Shown: piece after piece, positions 22,606 through 29,786 of the stretch
Position numbering within the stretch: the first letter of the stretch is position 1
How the letters are laid out: each line of letters begins with the position of its first letter
Origin: a virus
Direction: 5' to 3' (one strand)
Virus record (IMG/VR): IMGVR_UViG_3300009507_003143
Coordinates: 1-41,741 of that record
Length of the DNA: 41,741 bases
The notes under the pieces: model-generated
The model's database searches: none
What the model was told of the DNA's origin: nothing
Seen by the model: the letters and a program-made list of their open reading frames with translations, nothing else
Made by a program: the position numbers and the translations under genes

Positions 22606-23350
22606 GTACATCACTTGTCAATCACGCAATCACGAAGTAGAAGTAGAAGAAAACTTTGACTTTAAAAGTGCCATTAAGGTATTTGCTCATCTAAATGAAG
22701 TAGATGAAGGAACTGCAACTAACGTAGTTAATTGGTTTAACGAACAAATTATTGCAGGCAAAATGACTGGTGTAAACAAACACTGGACAGAATACCAGCA
22801 ACGCCTAAGTGATGTTTTGACTTTTACAGGCAGTGAAGAACCTGGATATGTTGACTTCTTAACCACAATGGGCTTTGACAATAATGACATAGATATGTCT
22901 GATGGACGAGGATTTAGCAATGTTGGTATGTGGAAATGGATGTATGTACAATACCAACTAGAACAAATAGAACACAAGTACGGACACTTAGACACTGACT
23001 ATTTGTACGCAACCGCAGACGCTTACAGCGAACAGTATGCTAACAAAGCAACACCTAGTATGTTTGCTAATAACAACGATATTAACTTGCGATTGTTAGA
23101 AGAATCTGCACTTAACTTAGAACTAATAACTCATTACTGCACCAAAGGCAAAATAACGCTTATGTGTGTTAACAAGAAAACTGGTATCATATATTTAGAT
23201 ATGGAAGCAGAGAATCCAGCACGTCATTGGATAATTGAACGTTTGACTGGCAAAGGCGGATTGCGTGTACGACTTGGTAAGCTACAAGTACGTCACAATC
23301 TCAGTCGAGACACTGCTCATCTAAAATGTTGGCACTGGGAAGTTAGCTAA
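22574..23350 (+). CDS. Hypothetical early protein
   Basis: The 258-residue protein is acidic and rich in Asn, Tyr and Trp. It has no signal peptide or membrane helix. Segments such as WNEWFNEQIIAG-like helices (here NVVNWFNEQIIAGKM) and HYCTKGKITLMCVNKKTG suggest a globular intracellular protein with four cysteines. It is expressed from the same early promoter as the preceding gene, whose end it overlaps. No family is recognised; possible roles include host takeover. Confidence 0.7.
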   Translation: MLDYNSPNVIEYITCQSRNHEVEVEENFDFKSAIKVFAHLNEVDEGTATNVVNWFNEQIIAGKMTGVNKHWTEYQQRLSDVLTFTGSEEPGYVDFLTTMGFDNNDIDMSDGRGFSNVGMWKWMYVQYQLEQIEHKYGHLDTDYLYATADAYSEQYANKATPSMFANNNDINLRLLEESALNLELITHYCTKGKITLMCVNKKTGIIYLDMEAENPARHWIIERLTGKGGLRVRLGKLQVRHNLSRDTAHLKCWHWEVS

Positions 23351-23378
23351 AATGAAACACTTAACAAAGGAAGATATT

Positions 23379-23477
23379 ATGGATAATAAACTACTTAATT
23401 TACAGCGATTTGGTTTCGCAGTAACTTTAATCGGTTTAGTTGCATTTGCAGCTCTACAATCCGGTTACATCGTATAA
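23379..23477 (+). CDS. Very small membrane protein
   Basis: A 32-residue peptide (MDNKLLNLQRFGFAVTLIGL then VAFAALQSGYIV) is essentially one membrane helix with a short basic start. I chose this ATG because AAAGGAAG lies 5 bases before it. An ATG at 23352 in the same frame lacks a site. It is too short for usual gene finding, yet the ribosome site and hydrophobic pattern support it. It ends before a strong hairpin. Confidence 0.6.
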   Translation: MDNKLLNLQRFGFAVTLIGLVAFAALQSGYIV

Positions 23478-23481
23478 CTAA

Positions 23482-23526
23482 TTTACGCTACACAGTAAGC
23501 TCTACTCTTTTACTGTGTGGCGTAAA
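23482..23526 (+). terminator. Long hairpin without a T tract
   Basis: Two 17-base arms (23482-23498 and 23510-23526) pair with one G-T wobble around an 11-base loop. No run of T follows, so it may act as a processing or stabilising structure, or as a non-canonical terminator, just upstream of the next early promoter. Confidence 0.55.
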
Positions 23527-23553
23527 ATAATCAAAAAAACTTGCATTTATTGG

Positions 23554-23582
23554 TTGACAACCAAGACATCTTACTGTATATT
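23554..23582 (+). promoter_or_regulatory. Sigma-70-type promoter for the ligase operon
   Basis: TTGACA at 23554-23559 and TATATT at 23577-23582 are 17 bases apart, followed by AGTAAGAAAGAAG before the next ATG. Confidence 0.82.
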
Positions 23583-23611
23583 ATTAGTATAAACAGTAAG
23601 AAAGAAGTAAG

Positions 23612-24121
23612 ATGACAACAACATTTGATACATTTACAGCAATTACAAAAACACTAGAATCTACATTTGCAGACTTTGATGCTAAGTTTCGTGAAGCTGA
23701 AATTGCTTACTTCTTTGAACGTAAAGCTGCTGTTTGTGATTTTTATGATAACAAAGAAGCTAGAAAAGAAATGAACACCACTGAGTGGTATGAAACAGTT
23801 TGGGCAATTGCCGGTGGTAAAGGTATGTATCAAATTGTTGCTCCTGGTTACCACAATGCCGCAGGTATTACTGAAAAAGCAAATAAATTTGTAGACAGCA
23901 AGATTGCTAAACGCAACGCAACTATTGCTAACAAACTAACAAAGCTAGACATTACAGAAGTTAAAACTAGTAATGTAGAACGTAGCTCAGATGGCTTCCA
24001 CGGTTTGTTTACTGTTGAAACAGAAGCTGGTACAAAGCACATCGACATTGAAACAATTATTGCAGGCGGATACAACATCCAGCGTATGCACTACAGAACA
24101 CTAGTAAAGGTATCTAAATAA
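23612..24121 (+). CDS. Hypothetical early protein
   Basis: The 169-residue protein is helical in its first half (LESTFADFDAKFREAEIAYF) and beta-rich near the end (VETEAGTKHIDIETIIAGGY). No motif is recognised and no membrane segment is present. It overlaps the DNA ligase gene by 1 base (TAATG) and shares its promoter, so a DNA-related role is possible but unproven. Confidence 0.7.
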   Translation: MTTTFDTFTAITKTLESTFADFDAKFREAEIAYFFERKAAVCDFYDNKEARKEMNTTEWYETVWAIAGGKGMYQIVAPGYHNAAGITEKANKFVDSKIAKRNATIANKLTKLDITEVKTSNVERSSDGFHGLFTVETEAGTKHIDIETIIAGGYNIQRMHYRTLVKVSK

Positions 24122-25230
24122 TGAATAACATCGTATCGTTGCCAACACTTTATAAACGTGATACAAAAGGCAAAGTCCGCGAATGGACAGTGCAATACAG
24201 CACAGATGACGAAGCAGGCACTCGCACTATCAGTGGACTAGTTGACGGACAAAAAGTAACCAGCAACTGGAATATCAGTGTTGCTAAAAATGTTGGTCGT
24301 GCTAATGCTACAGACAGTCAGTCGCAAGCAAAAGCAGAAGCAGAAGCACTTTGGGCTATTAACGTAGAAAAAGAATACTTTGAAGATGTCAACAAAATTG
24401 ACAGCTACACAAAGTTTAAGCCAATGCTAGCACACGATTACACTAAGCGTCCACAAGACTCGGGCTACAGTCAACCTAAACTAGATGGTATTCGTTGTGT
24501 TGCAGATTCAAATGGACTATGGACACGCAGTGGTAAAGCTATTACAAGTTGCCCACACATTTGGGAATCATTGGAACCATTTATCCTAGCAAACCCTGGC
24601 ATTGTAATTGATGGCGAACTTTATAACCACGAACTAAAAGCAGACTTTAATAAGATTACAAGTCTTGTTCGTAAAGCAAAAAGCACACCTGAAAGTATTG
24701 CAGAAGCACGTAAGCTAGTGCAGTTTCACGTTTATGATTGCTACAACAACAATCAACCCGATATGCTGTTCAAAGAGCGTATTGTTCTTACCAAACAGCT
24801 AAAGAGTGATGTTGTACACATTGTACAAACAGACTATGCTAGTTTTCAAGAAGAACTAGATGCATTGTACAGCGACTATATGGAACGTGGTTACGAAGGA
24901 CAAATGGTACGTAACGATGCACCATATGAATGTAAGCGTAGCAAAAACTTGCTAAAGCGTAAAGAGTTTATTACCGAAGAGTTTCGTGTAGTAGAAGTTA
25001 TTGAAGGACAAGGTGCGTGGGCAGGTTATGCCAAGCGTTTTGTACTAGCACTTGAAGACGGACGTGAGTTTGGCAGTGGTGTACGTGGAAATCAAGAACA
25101 ATTAAAAGCTCTACTTGAAAGTGTTGAAAAGCCAACCTGGGCAACTTGTAGATTCTTTGAACTAACACCAGATGGTGTACCTCGTTTCCCAGTAGTAATT
25201 GACTACGGAACAGGTGTTAGAGAAGATTAA
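24121..25230 (+). CDS. lig: ATP-dependent DNA ligase
   Basis: The enzyme seals nicks and Okazaki fragments. The 369-residue product has an N-terminal region of about 90 residues with a WGR-like strand pattern (REWTVQYSTDDE, then GQKVTSNWNISVAKNVGRAN). The nucleotidyltransferase domain has motif I K120-L-D-G-I-R, motif III VIDGELYNH, motif IV YEGQMVRN and motif V KNLLKRKEF. The C-terminal OB fold ends with RFPVVIDYGTG. It is preceded by an unknown early gene in TAATG overlap and followed by a terminator. The family is secure; the N-terminal domain call is weaker. Confidence 0.93.
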   Translation: MNNIVSLPTLYKRDTKGKVREWTVQYSTDDEAGTRTISGLVDGQKVTSNWNISVAKNVGRANATDSQSQAKAEAEALWAINVEKEYFEDVNKIDSYTKFKPMLAHDYTKRPQDSGYSQPKLDGIRCVADSNGLWTRSGKAITSCPHIWESLEPFILANPGIVIDGELYNHELKADFNKITSLVRKAKSTPESIAEARKLVQFHVYDCYNNNQPDMLFKERIVLTKQLKSDVVHIVQTDYASFQEELDALYSDYMERGYEGQMVRNDAPYECKRSKNLLKRKEFITEEFRVVEVIEGQGAWAGYAKRFVLALEDGREFGSGVRGNQEQLKALLESVEKPTWATCRFFELTPDGVPRFPVVIDYGTGVRED

Positions 25231-25256
25231 ATTAAAACTATTTTATAAGTCATTGA

Positions 25257-25285
25257 AAGTGCAGGATTCTTTCTTGCACTTTTTT
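25257..25285 (+). terminator. Intrinsic terminator (cassette copy 1)
   Basis: AAGTGCA (25257-25263) pairs with TGCACTT (25275-25281) around an 11-base loop, and the T run continues to 25285. The next promoter starts 2 bases later. The surrounding segment is repeated near 40.96 kb. Confidence 0.88.
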
Positions 25286-25286
25286 C

Positions 25287-25315
25287 TTGACAAACCAGCT
25301 AAAACTAGCTATATT
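25287..25315 (+). promoter_or_regulatory. Sigma-70-type promoter for the lysin
   Basis: TTGACA at 25287-25292 and TATATT at 25310-25315 are 17 bases apart, followed by AAGTGTA as in the second copy of the cassette. Confidence 0.82.
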
Positions 25316-25356
25316 AAGTGTAAGAAACAACTAGAACTAACGCAAATGGACATAAT

Positions 25357-25935
25357 ATGTTTAAGACAATAGCTTCAGTAGTAATGAATATGACAGTAGT
25401 AGGTGCAGTAAGTTTCGCAATTGCATCTCCGTCAATGGATGAGCAAGCAATGCTTATCGAGCAAGCAGTTGAAAGAGCAAATCAACAACAGCCAGTTGCT
25501 GTTACAACAGAAAACATCGATCAGTTTCCACAGTTATTTTGCCTAGCACAGAATGTATTTTTTGAAGCAGGCATTGAAAGCACAGCAGGCAAAGCCGCAG
25601 TAGCTCGTGTTACTATCAACAGAACTTCAAGCGAACGTTTTCCTGACAGTGTATGTGATGTTGTAAAGCAAGGACACAAACACCCAAACGGTTCAATGAA
25701 ACGATACAAGTGTCAGTTTAGCTGGTACTGTGATGGCAAAAGCGATAAAGTTCCAGCAAACAGCCAAAACTGGAAAGACAGTGTAAAAGTAGCAGTTGAT
25801 GTATATGCAGCTGGCAAATACCAAGGACTAGTTGAAGGTGCTATGTGGTATCACGCAAAGTATGTTAGCCCAAGCTGGAAGCGTTCAATGAATAAAGTAG
25901 GAACCATTGATCGTCATATTTTTTACACACAATAA
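25357..25935 (+). CDS. Cell wall hydrolase, SleB family lysin with signal peptide
   Basis: The 192-residue protein has an N-terminal signal sequence (MFKTIASVVMNMTVVGAVSF then AIAS), so it is sent through the inner membrane by the host Sec system. A SleB/CwlJ-type hydrolase domain follows, with LAQNVFFEAGIES (E70 the likely catalytic acid), AAVARVTINRT, a four-cysteine core including CQFSWYCDG, and AMWYHAKYVSPSW near the end. The enzyme would cut peptidoglycan glycan strands. The family is common in alphaproteobacteria and their phages. Early-type promoter rather than late is unexpected for a lysin. An exported lysin may need a holin only to depolarise the membrane. Confidence 0.88.
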   Translation: MFKTIASVVMNMTVVGAVSFAIASPSMDEQAMLIEQAVERANQQQPVAVTTENIDQFPQLFCLAQNVFFEAGIESTAGKAAVARVTINRTSSERFPDSVCDVVKQGHKHPNGSMKRYKCQFSWYCDGKSDKVPANSQNWKDSVKVAVDVYAAGKYQGLVEGAMWYHAKYVSPSWKRSMNKVGTIDRHIFYTQ

Positions 25936-25975
25936 AATAATCCATACTAATATTTAAATTATTCTCCTAAACTAG

Positions 25976-26004
25976 GGCAGGTCTTCGGGTCTGCCTTATT
26001 TTTT
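25976..26004 (+). terminator. Intrinsic terminator with UUCG loop
   Basis: An 8-base-pair stem (GGCAGGTC/GGTCTGCC, two G-T wobbles) closes a TTCG tetraloop and is followed by TTATTTTTT. It ends the lysin transcript. Confidence 0.9.
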
Positions 26005-26046
26005 ACCCTTTAGTAAAAATATTATTAGTCGAATATGCCTCAGATT

Positions 26047-26054
26047 GATAAATA
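26047..26054 (+). promoter_or_regulatory. Late promoter GATAAATA
   Basis: The octamer follows a terminator and lies 46 bases before the nuclease-like gene. Confidence 0.65.
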
Positions 26055-26100
26055 CTACTGTAATAATATTTTAAAGTAAGTAAGTGAAAGAAGACATACA

Positions 26101-26448
26101 TTGTACACATATACAGCTAAACTGATGTCTGTAATAGATGGAAACACAGTTGATGCAGAAATTGATCTCGGGTTTAACGTTGTTATCAAACAGCGAATAA
26201 AACTCTTTGGGGTTGACGCAGCTAATTTGCACAGCACAGATGTCGAAGAAAAAGCACAAGCAGTTGAATCAAAAGCAAAGCTAATCGAACTGTTACCAAA
26301 GGAGTTTGTTGTAGAAACAATTCTAAACAAGCGTGGAAAATTTGGACGTGTGATGGGACAGATTTTTATTAAAGAAGCAGACAAGCTTGTCAGCTTAAAC
26401 GAACAGCTTATTGCACAAGGCGTAGCAAAAAAGTTTGACGTTAAATAA
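26101..26448 (+). CDS. Staphylococcal nuclease-like protein with altered active site
   Basis: The 115-residue product starts with TTG (no suitable ATG; GAAAGAAG upstream). It follows the SNase/thermonuclease fold: SVIDGNTVDAEIDLGF, QRIKLFGVDA and KFGRVMGQIF, then SLNEQLIAQGVA. R32 and R83 match the catalytic arginines R35 and R87, and D39 matches D40. However, D21 is N15, and E43 (in GIDAPE) is N42 (in GVDAAN). Two acids needed for calcium binding and general base are therefore lost, which predicts weak or absent nuclease activity. It may bind nucleic acid or act structurally. Late promoter upstream. Confidence 0.75.
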   Translation: MYTYTAKLMSVIDGNTVDAEIDLGFNVVIKQRIKLFGVDAANLHSTDVEEKAQAVESKAKLIELLPKEFVVETILNKRGKFGRVMGQIFIKEADKLVSLNEQLIAQGVAKKFDVK

Positions 26449-26457
26449 GGAACATAA

Positions 26458-28056
26458 ATGAATTCAGGTAAACTATTTGGGATTTGGACACTATTCGTAG
26501 CTCTACTGATTAGTGCCACAGCAGCATACTACAGTATCATTGGTTTGACAGCAATCTTTGCTGCCGCTGTGATACCTATTATCATTATGGGTAGTGCTTT
26601 GGAAGTAGCCAAAGTAACCACCGCAGTATGGCTACACGCCTACTGGCATACAACTCCTAAGTTAATGAGATTTTATCTGACACTTGCAACAGTAATCTTA
26701 ATGTTTATTACTAGTATGGGTATCTTTGGTTTTCTAAGTAGAGCGCACATTGAACAAACAAGTGTTGCAACAGAAAGTGTTGCTAAGATTGAAGTTATAC
26801 AAGAAGAAACACAACGTTACGAAGATTTAATTCTAAGAGCCGAAACGCAAATCATTGACATACAATCTCGTGCTGATGATCAGGACACAGGCTTGCAAGA
26901 TAAAATCGACGCAGAACAACAGCGCATTGACAGTGCTTATACTAGAATACAACCTGCTATTGATGAACAAAACACTATCATTACTACAGAGCAAGCTAAA
27001 GGCAACAACACACAAGAACTTGATATACAAGGAAACTTGGATCGTGTTAATGCTAAGATTGAAGAACTTGAACGTTTACAACGTGCTAACGATGCTCGTG
27101 CATTACAGTCTTTGGTTGGTGCCAAAGTAGATGGGCGTATAGGACCTCAAACAAGAGCCGCTATAGCCAGTTACGAAAGCGACTTACGTGCAGAAAAGTC
27201 AAGCCTACAGACACGCTTAGACCGTGTTTTAGCAACAGCACAACAGCCAGATGCAGATATCATTGCAAGTGCTAGGGACGAAATTGCACGCCTAAGAAGC
27301 AATGCAGAAAGTGAAATTGCAAACAGCTTAACACTTATTGAACGTTTACGTGAGCGTGTAAGCGTGGATACAACAAGTGATATACAAAGTGCAGTAGATG
27401 CCGAGTATGCTAAGATAGACGCCGCTAGGGACGAAATGGACACACTACGTACTGAACGTTTTGAACTAGAAAAAGAAAACCGTAAGCTAGAAGCCGAAGT
27501 TGGACCTGTTAAGTATCTAGCAGATTTAATATATGGTGACCAAGCTGACACTAATACACTTGAAGCCGCAGTACGTTGGGTAATACTATTATTGGTTGTA
27601 GTATTTGATCCACTTGCTGTTATACTTGTTATTGCGGGCGTTATGACAATTGAACGCAGTCGCAAAAAAACTCCTGCTATTATTAAAAAGCAGGTTGACA
27701 TTGTACCAGAAGTCGTACATAATAATATTATAAAAGAAAAACCGCAACAAGAAGAAGAGCCAGTTGTAGAAGTAAAATCTGAACTGGACTTGGACGCATA
27801 TACAAAACAAGAAGAGATTACACCGGTAGACGAAGTCGAAGAGGACCCAGCGTTACAAGAAATGCTTAACCAAGCAGATCCTGAAACACTAGACGAAGTT
27901 TACAAAGCATTAGCATCTGAAGAGGAAGTAGTGAAACCAAAAGTTAAACCACTACTTCCTACTTCAAACGGTAAACTTAGTCGTGTATCAGTAACTGATC
28001 CAGCTACTAAGACTATCAAAAATATAACCCTTAAAACAAAAAAGAATAATGATTAA
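26458..28056 (+). CDS. Membrane coiled-coil protein with peptidoglycan-binding motif
   Basis: The 532-residue protein has membrane helices near residues 8-24, 29-49, 75-93 and 374-397, placing a coiled-coil region (about 95-365) between them. Inside it, residues 216-239 (LQSLVGAKVDGRIGPQTRAA) match the PG_binding_1 pattern LQxxLGxxVDGxxGPxTxxA. The C-terminal 130 residues are acidic and disordered with a basic end. The coil probably lies in the periplasm, reaching the cell wall, with the tail cytoplasmic; topology is inferred. Function unknown; may tether to or sense the wall late in infection. Confidence 0.72.
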   Translation: MNSGKLFGIWTLFVALLISATAAYYSIIGLTAIFAAAVIPIIIMGSALEVAKVTTAVWLHAYWHTTPKLMRFYLTLATVILMFITSMGIFGFLSRAHIEQTSVATESVAKIEVIQEETQRYEDLILRAETQIIDIQSRADDQDTGLQDKIDAEQQRIDSAYTRIQPAIDEQNTIITTEQAKGNNTQELDIQGNLDRVNAKIEELERLQRANDARALQSLVGAKVDGRIGPQTRAAIASYESDLRAEKSSLQTRLDRVLATAQQPDADIIASARDEIARLRSNAESEIANSLTLIERLRERVSVDTTSDIQSAVDAEYAKIDAARDEMDTLRTERFELEKENRKLEAEVGPVKYLADLIYGDQADTNTLEAAVRWVILLLVVVFDPLAVILVIAGVMTIERSRKKTPAIIKKQVDIVPEVVHNNIIKEKPQQEEEPVVEVKSELDLDAYTKQEEITPVDEVEEDPALQEMLNQADPETLDEVYKALASEEEVVKPKVKPLLPTSNGKLSRVSVTDPATKTIKNITLKTKKNND

Positions 28057-28489
28057 TAACAACAGTATCTATGAAGTAACACCGCCGAGTTTATACTTAA
28101 ACGACAATGGTCCAAGTATCTTGGCATTGGGATTTACAGAAGAAGCTATTCGCACAAAGCTATGTCCAACTATAGACAAAGTATTCAGCGACACTAGTAT
28201 CACATACTATTACAATCCAAACAACCTAAACGAATCAACTATCGCTTGGGCAAGAAGTGTTGTTAACACAGTAGATCATATTGTAATCAACGCCGACACT
28301 GCAAACGAACTAGAAGTCTTTGTTGCACTTCAAGCAGTCGCGGCATCTAACCAACAGCTAGACGTTACTTGGATAGCTGAAGAATATCGCAACAAAGCAC
28401 TATGCAGAATCATCAACAGTTATCGCCAGCCCTTGTTAGGAAGTTGGGAAGAATACGCATTGATGGTAGATGGAACATTAAATGGTTGA
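28049..28489 (+). CDS. Hypothetical protein
   Basis: The 146-residue protein overlaps the membrane protein gene by 8 bases, indicating coupling. It has an alternating alpha/beta pattern (SILALGFTEEAIRTKL, VNTVDHIVINADTANELEVF, ALQAVAASNQQLDVTWIAE) resembling a small Rossmann-like fold, but no nucleotide-binding loop is visible. No family is recognised. Its last codons overlap the -35 of the IF-3 promoter. Confidence 0.68.
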   Translation: MINNNSIYEVTPPSLYLNDNGPSILALGFTEEAIRTKLCPTIDKVFSDTSITYYYNPNNLNESTIAWARSVVNTVDHIVINADTANELEVFVALQAVAASNQQLDVTWIAEEYRNKALCRIINSYRQPLLGSWEEYALMVDGTLNG

Positions 28490-28514
28490 CATAACCAGTT
28501 CTAACGTGTATAGT
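28486..28514 (+). promoter_or_regulatory. Sigma-70-type promoter for the translation takeover operon
   Basis: TTGACA at 28486-28491 and TATAGT at 28509-28514 are 17 bases apart. AGGAGAGA lies before the TTG start of IF-3. Confidence 0.8.
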
Positions 28515-28551
28515 AATAATATAAGCTATAACTCTAGGAGAGACACTCAAC

Positions 28552-29094
28552 TTGGCTAATAATTCAAAGCGTCAACAACAGTCCGTTGTTGCCAATCACG
28601 ATATACGAGCACCAAAGGTCCGTGTGATTGACGAGAATAATAATAAACTAGGAGTACTAGATACTTCTGTAGCTAAGCGTCAAGCGTTTGAAAGCAACCT
28701 AGATTTAGTATTGATTACAGACAAGGCTGATGTGCCTGTCTGCAGAATCGTAGATATGGGCAAGTTCCTGTATGAACAAAAACAAAAGGCCAAAGAAGCG
28801 GCACGTAATCAACGACAGTCTAAGATTGAAGTTAAAGAAGTACAGTTTCGTCCGAATATTGATATTCACGACTTTGAAACAAAGTGCAAACACGTTACAC
28901 GCTTTATTGCCAAAGGCGCCTTAGTAAAAGTTCTTGTACAGTTTAAAGGACGTGAACGCAGTAGAACTGAAAAGGGATTTGATATTATTAATCGTATTGT
29001 TGACACAGTACAAGATGTTGAATTTGACAGCAAGCCTACTCTCTACGGTAATCGCATAATTGCAGTATTAAGGAAAACAAAAGAAAATGTCTAA
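28552..29094 (+). CDS. infC: Translation initiation factor IF-3
   Basis: The 180-residue product is a full-length IF-3. The N-domain has IRAPKVRVIDENNNKLGVLD and VPVCRIVDMGKFLYEQKQKA, the lysine-rich linker is present, and the C-domain has VKEVQFRPNIDIHDFETK and KVLVQFKGRERSRTEKG. IF-3 binds the 30S subunit and rejects poor start codons. The gene starts with TTG, with no in-frame ATG before the conserved N-domain. In bacteria infC starts with a rare codon (AUU) to repress itself; the phage seems to keep this logic. It is followed by bS21 in an 8-base overlap, so the two are made together. Confidence 0.95.
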   Translation: MANNSKRQQQSVVANHDIRAPKVRVIDENNNKLGVLDTSVAKRQAFESNLDLVLITDKADVPVCRIVDMGKFLYEQKQKAKEAARNQRQSKIEVKEVQFRPNIDIHDFETKCKHVTRFIAKGALVKVLVQFKGRERSRTEKGFDIINRIVDTVQDVEFDSKPTLYGNRIIAVLRKTKENV

Positions 29095-29314
29095 CCATCC
29101 AAAGAGCCCAGCGGGCAAAGGCGTTAGTGTTGAAGTACGTGGCGGAGATGTTGTTAAAGCAGCTCGTCGCTTAAAGAAAATGCTAACCAACGACGGTCTT
29201 ATTAAAGAACTTCGTGACAGACAACACTTTACAAAGCCAAGTTTAAAGAAAGCGGCGGCGAAAAAAGCAGCTCGCAAAAGACATCTTAAAGAACTTAGCC
29301 GTAAAAACGACTAA
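29087..29314 (+). CDS. rpsU: Ribosomal protein bS21
   Basis: The 75-residue product has the bS21 core VEVRGGDVVKAARRLKKML and ELRDRQHFTKPSLKK, then a basic helical tail. bS21 sits by the anti-Shine-Dalgarno end of 16S rRNA and affects message choice. Phage-encoded bS21 is known from pelagiphages and huge phages. Overlap with infC suggests joint remodelling of 30S initiation. Confidence 0.94.
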   Translation: MSNHPKSPAGKGVSVEVRGGDVVKAARRLKKMLTNDGLIKELRDRQHFTKPSLKKAAAKKAARKRHLKELSRKND

Positions 29315-29342
29315 TTTATAACTCTAACTAACAAGGTTTATT

Positions 29343-29642
29343 ATGAGCAATTCAACAGATATTGCAACTGTCGATCGTACGACTGTTGCTCCACCACGAA
29401 AATGGAATGTAGTATTCTATAACGATGACAAAACTCCAATGGAATTTGTTATTGCAATTCTAATGGAATTGTATGGTCATTCAAACGAAGCCGCTATGGC
29501 TATTACTATGCAAGTACACGAGCAGGGTAAAGCAGTAGCAGGAACATATTATATTGAAGTAGCAGAACAAAAGTGTACAGACACACTAACAGCGGCACGT
29601 TCCGAAGGTATGCCACTACAAGTAGAAATCGAAAAATCATAG
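29343..29642 (+). CDS. clpS: ClpS adaptor protein
   Basis: ClpS binds N-degron proteins and presents them to ClpAP. The 99-residue product has the pocket motif YNDDKTPMEFVI and VHEQGKAVAGTYYIEVAEQK, both matching bacterial ClpS; the N-terminal extension for ClpA gating is present. The phage also has a ClpP gene near 39.2 kb. It would redirect the host protease to specific targets. Same operon as IF-3 and bS21. Confidence 0.94.
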   Translation: MSNSTDIATVDRTTVAPPRKWNVVFYNDDKTPMEFVIAILMELYGHSNEAAMAITMQVHEQGKAVAGTYYIEVAEQKCTDTLTAARSEGMPLQVEIEKS

Positions 29643-29651
29643 GATATTAAA

Positions 29652-29786
29652 ATGACACAACTAATCAAGCACATAGTTGACTATGTAGCAATTTTCTTGC
29701 TGTTTGCAGTACCGTTTTCGTTAACAGTGTTGCCTTGGGCAATTGGCATTACTACAATGTTTAAAATGCTAGTAGGTGCAAACTGA
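29652..29786 (+). CDS. Small membrane protein
   Basis: The 44-residue peptide ([20 protein letters not shown], then [12 protein letters not shown] and a short end) is nearly all one or two membrane helices. It begins 9 bases after clpS and ends in a TGATG overlap with the GMP reductase gene, so it is an integral part of the operon. No function is recognised; it may modulate host membrane complexes. Confidence 0.72.
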   Translation: MTQLIKHIVDYVAIFLLFAVPFSLTVLPWAIGITTMFKMLVGAN

